Shown: piece after piece, positions 63,169 to 64,000 of the stretch
How the letters are laid out: each line of letters begins with the position of its first letter
Numbering within the stretch: the stretch's first letter is position 1
Assembly: GCF_019665785.1 (NCBI RefSeq)
Contig: NZ_CP081149.1
Location: 2,480,001 to 2,544,000 of the forward strand
Source: Deefgea piscis
GTDB taxonomy: Bacteria > Pseudomonadota > Gammaproteobacteria > Burkholderiales > Chitinibacteraceae
Length of the DNA stretch: 64,000 nucleotides
Reading direction: 5' to 3'
The notes under the pieces: generated by a model
The model's input: the letters and a program-made list of their open reading frames with translations, nothing else
What the model was told of the DNA's origin: nothing
The model's database searches: none
Program-made: the position numbers and the translations under genes

Positions 63169-63453
63169 TCATTCTAAAACTGCAAAAATATCGTCTTCAC
63201 GCATCACCAAGAGTTCAACACCATCAACCTTGACCAATTGACCACTGTACCTGCCCATCAGGACCTTATCGCCAACCGCCACCGACATCGGCTGCAACTC
63301 GCCGTTTTCACGCTTGCCTTTACCGACTGAGATCACCACACCCAAATCTGGTTTCTCAATGGCGCTGGATGCTAAAACAATGCCAGAGGCGGTTTTTTCT
63401 TCTGCCTGAATGCGTTGAATCACAACACGGTCAGCTAGAGGGCGAATCGACAT
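63169..63453 (-). CDS. Phage-encoded GroES-type co-chaperonin
   Basis: A 94-residue GroES homologue: [21 protein letters not shown], the mobile loop [20 protein letters not shown] with the IVL GroEL-binding tripeptide, then [42 protein letters not shown] and the final [15 protein letters not shown] precedes the ATG at 63453. No groEL follows; it sits between the two terminase genes, so it belongs to the phage. It probably adapts host GroEL to fold a phage protein, as gp31 of T4 does for its capsid. Confidence 0.93.
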   Translation of the reverse strand: MSIRPLADRVVIQRIQAEEKTASGIVLASSAIEKPDLGVVISVGKGKRENGELQPMSVAVGDKVLMGRYSGQLVKVDGVELLVMREDDIFAVLE

Positions 63454-63481
63454 TTTTATATCCTTGATGTTGAGTTTAAGA

Positions 63482-64000
63482 TTATTGTTTATTGCTCGCG
63501 GCAAACATCGTTGGCAATTGCTCAGCGGTGCGCACTAATTCATCCAGAATTCGCCCGATTTCTTCATCAAGCAATTGATACACGACGGTAGGATCAGTCT
63601 CAGCCGCCAGCACTGGGGCGATTCGGTCAGGCATTCGCTCCAAGGCCGCACGCATGGCGGCACCGTTATCGGTCATCGCTTGGCGAACCATGTTCACATC
63701 GACCAGATTACCCATGCGTTGCTGCTCGTCCATCTCAGCAATCTTGGCCATGTGCGTTTCACGCTTGGCGCGGGCAACTTGAAAATCATATTCAAGGGTA
63801 ATTTCAGGCGGCACAATCGAATGGCAGGATTGATGCGTGGCCGCAGGCGGTGAATAATCATCACCACGCTGCTCTGCCCAACGATCTTTCACACCTTGCT
63901 TGCTGGGGTCGGCGGTTTTATCAAGCAGAGCATCAGTTGCATCCACATCGACCTTACCTCCCGACATCACCAAGCGATTCTCTTTGCCTAGCTTTCCCAC
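63482..64000 (-). CDS. Phage terminase small subunit, N-terminus outside the window
   Basis: The frame is open to the right edge; the first visible codon (GTG) is not necessarily the start. The visible 172 residues ([74 protein letters not shown]) match the C-terminal part of gpNu1-like small terminases, which help to select and hold the DNA end for packaging. The helix-turn-helix expected at the N-terminus would lie beyond 64000. Confidence 0.85.
   Translation of the reverse strand: MGKLGKENRLVMSGGKVDVDATDALLDKTADPSKQGVKDRWAEQRGDDYSPPAATHQSCHSIVPPEITLEYDFQVARAKRETHMAKIAEMDEQQRMGNLVDVNMVRQAMTDNGAAMRAALERMPDRIAPVLAAETDPTVVYQLLDEEIGRILDELVRTAEQLPTMFAASNKQ

Larger units (their letters stand above)
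36999..64000 (-). mobile_element. Lambda-like siphovirus prophage with cargo zone, right end outside the window
   Basis: From 64000 leftwards the genes follow the classical order of a lambda-type late operon: terminase, portal, protease/capsid, connectors, tail tube, G/GT, tape measure, tail tip, holin, endolysin, spanins. All are on the minus strand. The operon ends at a terminator at 44290-44319; a cargo zone with a SIR2 defence protein, a second endolysin and hipBA extends to the endolysin fragment at 36999. No integrase, repressor or attachment site is visible here; these probably lie beyond 64000. The left boundary is inferred from the last phage-derived sequence. Confidence 0.85.

Noticed and set aside
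1..64000. CRISPR array
   Set aside because: No regularly spaced direct repeats of 20-40 bases were seen anywhere in the window.

Overview
The window looks like chromosome from a betaproteobacterium of the order Neisseriales, most likely near the Chitinibacteraceae. This is inferred from the gene set (FlgM/FlgN/FliW flagellar genes, NirBD-NarK, LutABC, AccA-TilS-MutS) and protein style, not from a marker gene. No rRNA, tRNA or CRISPR array was found. Positions 1 to about 36,400 are host DNA. From about 37,000 to the right edge lies a lambda-like siphovirus prophage, read on the minus strand, that leaves the window inside its small terminase gene.

Host part. An arsenic island (957-7753) encodes an ArsN2-type acetyltransferase, the ArsJ/GAPDH arsenate-export pair, a divergent ArsR, an ArsP-type permease and an Acr3 arsenite pump. 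Its arsD and arsA are both broken. ArsD lost a segment between short direct repeats. ArsA is a collapsed A1/A2 chimera with a frameshift, a Walker A Thr-to-Met change and an amber codon. Next come lactate utilisation (lutABC), the flagellar genes flgMN (with a sigma-28-type promoter) and divergent fliW, then accA-tilS, mutS, rluB, greB, a sensor kinase, thyA, dadA, a second sensor kinase whose phospho-acceptor His is replaced by Gln, recA-recX, a monooxygenase, and narK-nirB-nirD for nitrate/nitrite uptake and nitrite reduction to ammonium.

Two dispersed repeat families sit between host genes. One is a ~265-bp structured element: two full copies near dadA and nirB, and a 63-bp collapsed copy after recX. 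The other is a REP-like palindrome with a GGTATTGC/GCAATACC core.

Prophage part. Reading from the right edge: small terminase, a GroES-type co-chaperonin, large terminase, gpW-like joining protein, a 56-residue basic protein, portal, protease-capsid fusion, decoration-like protein, connector and terminator proteins, tail tube, G/GT tail chaperones with an A AAA AAC slippery site, tape measure, tail tip and a glycine-rich adhesin-like protein. Holin, M15 endolysin, Rz/Rz1, a metallophosphoesterase and a small last gene follow. Repeated CCCGCC/GGCGGG terminators between these genes suggest that the late operon depends on antitermination.

Downstream of the late operon lies a cargo zone: a 1272-residue SIR2 protein resembling the defence-associated sirtuin DSR1, a second endolysin, a hipBA toxin-antitoxin pair, and a third, partial endolysin end. 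The hipBA pair lies exactly between 113-bp direct repeats made of the endolysin 3' end. This endolysin-bounded defence/persistence zone is the most interesting part of the window.
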